A DNA stretch of 61,440 nucleotides from Acidobacteriota bacterium (GTDB lineage: Bacteria; Acidobacteriota; Blastocatellia; Pyrinomonadales; Pyrinomonadaceae). Location of the stretch: NCBI GenBank assembly GCA_018269075.1, contig JAFDVJ010000003.1, forward strand, positions 14,042-75,481, written 5' to 3'. The notes beneath the pieces were generated by a model. It was not told the DNA's origin and searched no databases. It was given only the letters and a program-made list of their open reading frames with translations. A program made the position numbers and the translations under genes. Shown one piece after another: positions 59,631 to 61,440 of the stretch (its first letter is position 1; each line of letters opens with the position of its first letter).

Positions 59631-60458
59631 ATGAAATCGAGTTTGAGGTTAAAAACAATTTTCATCGGTCTTCTCCTGCTCGCGGCCGCCGGCTGCGGCA
59701 GTCGAAACTCGCCGCCGGCGCCGGCCGCCGACGCGAATTCGCCGGCCGCTAATTCCGGCAATGCGAACCCGCCGAACGCCGCCAAACCGGCGCCGCCGCA
59801 GACCGTGAAATTCGAATCGGCCGGCAAGGCCGAGATCGCCGGCGCGTTTTACGAATCGCCGAAGGCCGACGCGCCGGCCGTGCTGCTGCTCCATCAATGG
59901 CAGAGCGACCGTAAATCATACGACGATTTCGCGCGGCGTCTGCAGGCGAAGGGCTTCAACGTGCTCGCGATCGACGGGCGCGGCTTCGGCGAATCGGTCA
60001 GGACCGCGGACGGGCAGACCATCGCGCCGGCGCGCGACGCCGACGCCGTCAAGGCGATGCAGACGGACGTCGACAACGCCTTTCAATTCCTGTCGAAACA
60101 GAAAAACGTCGATCCGGGCCGCGTCGGCATCGTCGGCGCGTCCTACGGCAGCAGTCTCGCGATCCTTTACGCGGCCGGGAAAAAAGACGTCAAAGCGGTC
60201 GCGCTGCTTTCGCCCGGCTTAAATTATTTCGGGAATATGGCGACCGAACCGGCCGTCAAATCCTACGGCGACCGCGCGCTGCTGCTGGTCGCCGCCGAGG
60301 ACGACAAGGAATCGGCCGACGCGGTCCGAAAATTAAAGGACGCAGGCGCGAACGAAAAGTACGAAACACAGATCTACCCGCAGGGCGGCCACGGGACGGC
60401 GCTCTTCGAAGTCGGTCTCGCCGATCTCCTCGAAAAATTTCTGACGAAGAGTTTGTAG
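59631..60458 (+). CDS. Lipoprotein alpha/beta hydrolase
   Basis: A 275-residue lipoprotein: signal sequence with the lipobox LLAAAGCGS (cysteine near residue 22), then a low-complexity Ala/Asn/Pro linker to about 55, then an alpha/beta-hydrolase domain of the dienelactone-hydrolase type with VLLLHQWQSD, the nucleophile serine in GIVGASYGSS near 166, an aspartate near LVAAEDDKESAD and a histidine in PQGGHGTALF. It is likely membrane-anchored at the cell envelope. The substrate is not known. Confidence 0.88.
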   Translation: MKSSLRLKTIFIGLLLLAAAGCGSRNSPPAPAADANSPAANSGNANPPNAAKPAPPQTVKFESAGKAEIAGAFYESPKADAPAVLLLHQWQSDRKSYDDFARRLQAKGFNVLAIDGRGFGESVRTADGQTIAPARDADAVKAMQTDVDNAFQFLSKQKNVDPGRVGIVGASYGSSLAILYAAGKKDVKAVALLSPGLNYFGNMATEPAVKSYGDRALLLVAAEDDKESADAVRKLKDAGANEKYETQIYPQGGHGTALFEVGLADLLEKFLTKSL

Positions 60459-60469
60459 GGAAAATCGAT

Positions 60470-60928
60470 ATGCTGAAAGAAACTTTGATCAAGCTTTACC
60501 GCCGCGATCTCGAAAAGCTGCGGGCCGAGATCGCCGCCTACCGCGACGAGAAAAATCTCTGGCGCGTCGCGAACGACGCGCCGAATTCGGCCGGCAATCT
60601 GTGCCTGCATCTGGTCGGCAATCTCAACACCTATCTCGGCGCGGAACTCGGCCGGACGGGCTACGTCCGCGACCGCGACCGCGAGTTTTCCGACCGCGAC
60701 ATCTCGCAGAACGGGCTGCTCGAAAAGGTCGACGCGACTCTGACGGTCGTGACGGCGGCGCTCGAAGGGCTTTCCGAAGAGGATTTCGCCGAAGATTACC
60801 CGCAGATCGTCTTCGACGAGCCGATGACGACCGGTTATTTTCTCGTCCATCTGGCGACGCACCTCGCCTATCATCTCGGGCAGATCGACTATCACCGGCG
60901 GCTGCTCGACGCCGGTGAAAACCGATGA
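60470..60928 (+). CDS. DinB-like (DUF1572) metal-binding protein
   Basis: A 152-residue four-helix-bundle protein of the DinB/YfiT group. Metal-ligand histidines are visible in LCLHLVGNLNTYLG near residue 45 and in HLATHLAYHLGQIDYHRR near 126. Family members include mycothiol- and bacillithiol-dependent transferases. Here the substrate is unknown. Its stop overlaps the next GNAT start by 4 bases, so it is cotranscribed with it. Confidence 0.85.
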   Translation: MLKETLIKLYRRDLEKLRAEIAAYRDEKNLWRVANDAPNSAGNLCLHLVGNLNTYLGAELGRTGYVRDRDREFSDRDISQNGLLEKVDATLTVVTAALEGLSEEDFAEDYPQIVFDEPMTTGYFLVHLATHLAYHLGQIDYHRRLLDAGENR

Positions 60929-61440
60929 ACGCATCTTCGGACGACCGGACGGTGACGATCCGCACCGAGCTTCGGCCGGGCGATCTCGGCTGGGTGATCT
61001 ACCGGCACGGCCGGCTGTACAGTGCGGAAAACGGCTACGGCCTCGAATTCGAAGCCTACGTCGCCGCCGGTCTCGCCGAATTTTACCGCGCTTACGACCC
61101 GGCGAGCGACCGCGTCTGGGTCTGCGAAACCTCGGCCGGCATCGTCGGCTTTATGCTGCTGATGCACCGCCCGGAAACGACCGCGCAGCTCCGTTATTTC
61201 TACCTCGAACCCGAATTTCGCGGCCGCGGGCTCGGCGGCCGGCTGATGCGGCTTTTTATGGAGTTTCTGCACGAAAAAAACTACCGCGCGGCCTATCTCT
61301 GGACGACCGAGGAACAGCTCGCCGCCGCCGCGCTCTACGAACGCCACGGTTTTAAACTCACCGAAGAAAAACGCTCCGAAGCCTTCGGCAAACCGCTCAC
61401 CGAACGCCGCTACGACTGGAAAAGTGGAAAAGTGGAAAAG
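60925..61440 (+). CDS. GNAT acetyltransferase, 3' end beyond window
   Basis: The first 172 codons are visible. Seen: IRTELRPGDLGWVIYRHGRL at the N-terminus, then the acetyl-CoA region FYLEPEFRGRGLGGRLMRLF near residue 92 and AALYERHGFKLTEEKR near 136. The final codons read WKSGKVEK, i.e. the frame runs into the TGGAAAAG octamer repeat at 61418-61440, so the natural C-terminus is partly repeat-derived. ATG at 60925 overlaps the DinB stop. This type of GNAT often follows a MarR domain, which is absent here. Confidence 0.88.
   Translation, partial: MNASSDDRTVTIRTELRPGDLGWVIYRHGRLYSAENGYGLEFEAYVAAGLAEFYRAYDPASDRVWVCETSAGIVGFMLLMHRPETTAQLRYFYLEPEFRGRGLGGRLMRLFMEFLHEKNYRAAYLWTTEEQLAAAALYERHGFKLTEEKRSEAFGKPLTERRYDWKSGKVEK
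61418..61440. repeat. TGGAAAAG octamer array at the window edge
   Basis: Nearly three tandem TGGAAAAG units, in frame with the GNAT gene, continue to the window end. Same unit as at 23721-23744. Confidence 0.8.

Noticed and set aside
1..61440. Search by eye for tRNA or rRNA genes
   Set aside because: No tRNA cloverleaf with the GGTTCGAATCC arm or rRNA core sequence was noticed; a covariance-model search would be needed to be certain.

Overview
The window is GC-rich, densely coding bacterial DNA. The exported proteins built from FG-GAP/VCBS-like repeats (DYDGDGKTD), the large Oar-like TonB-dependent receptor with an N-terminal carboxypeptidase-regulatory domain, the XPB-type helicase plus DUF790 nuclease, and intergenic spaces filled with short tandem repeats all point to an acidobacterium, probably of the Blastocatellia/Pyrinomonadales type. 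This is inferred from gene content only; no rRNA, tRNA or CRISPR array was seen.

Layout. 1-11 kb: a hypothetical protein, an exported amidohydrolase, a TonB-domain protein, two exported gluzincin (M1-type) peptidases and a membrane Ser/Thr kinase with WG repeats. 11.9-20 kb: a giant delta-60/beta-helix/FG-GAP surface protein, an XPB-like helicase, a RelBE/ParDE-type toxin-antitoxin (TA) pair inserted at the helicase 3' end and followed by a second copy of that 3' end, and a CHRD/FG-GAP protein. 20.1-33.5 kb (minus strand): a uronic-acid polysaccharide utilisation locus with GH105, GH3, KduI, an alginate-lyase-family protein, a KdgF-like cupin, an unknown exported protein, a TonB receptor and a ROK repressor. 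33.9-42 kb: universal stress protein, two MacB/FtsX-type permeases without an ATPase, small proteins, acetate kinase and a Bax1-like (DUF790) nuclease. 42.4-54.2 kb: a suf iron-sulfur cluster operon (Rrf2 regulator, sufB, sufC, sufD, sufS). Its sufB carries an intein, and sufB is separated from sufC by about 4.7 kb of accessory genes that include an MNT-HEPN pair. 54.2-61.4 kb: xisH/xisI, a third M1 peptidase, a LysR regulator, five GNAT acetyltransferases, a lipoprotein hydrolase and a DinB-like protein; the last GNAT runs off the window.

The most striking feature is in the intergenic DNA. Many gaps are filled from stop codon to next start codon by palindromes whose two arms are short tandem repeats of 7 to 9 bases (GATTTCG, GAGTCTT, CTCGACT, GTTCGTC, ATTGATA-like, TGGAAAAG, CTTCCCAAA). 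Some spacers between the arms are conserved between distant copies, elements nest inside one another, and one array lies in frame inside sufD. Separate MITE-like elements with terminal inverted repeats are also present. The other leading observations are the TA pair with the duplicated helicase 3' end, where 8 of 9 codon differences are synonymous or stop-to-stop, and the co-occurrence of XPB-like helicase and Bax1-like nuclease in a bacterium.
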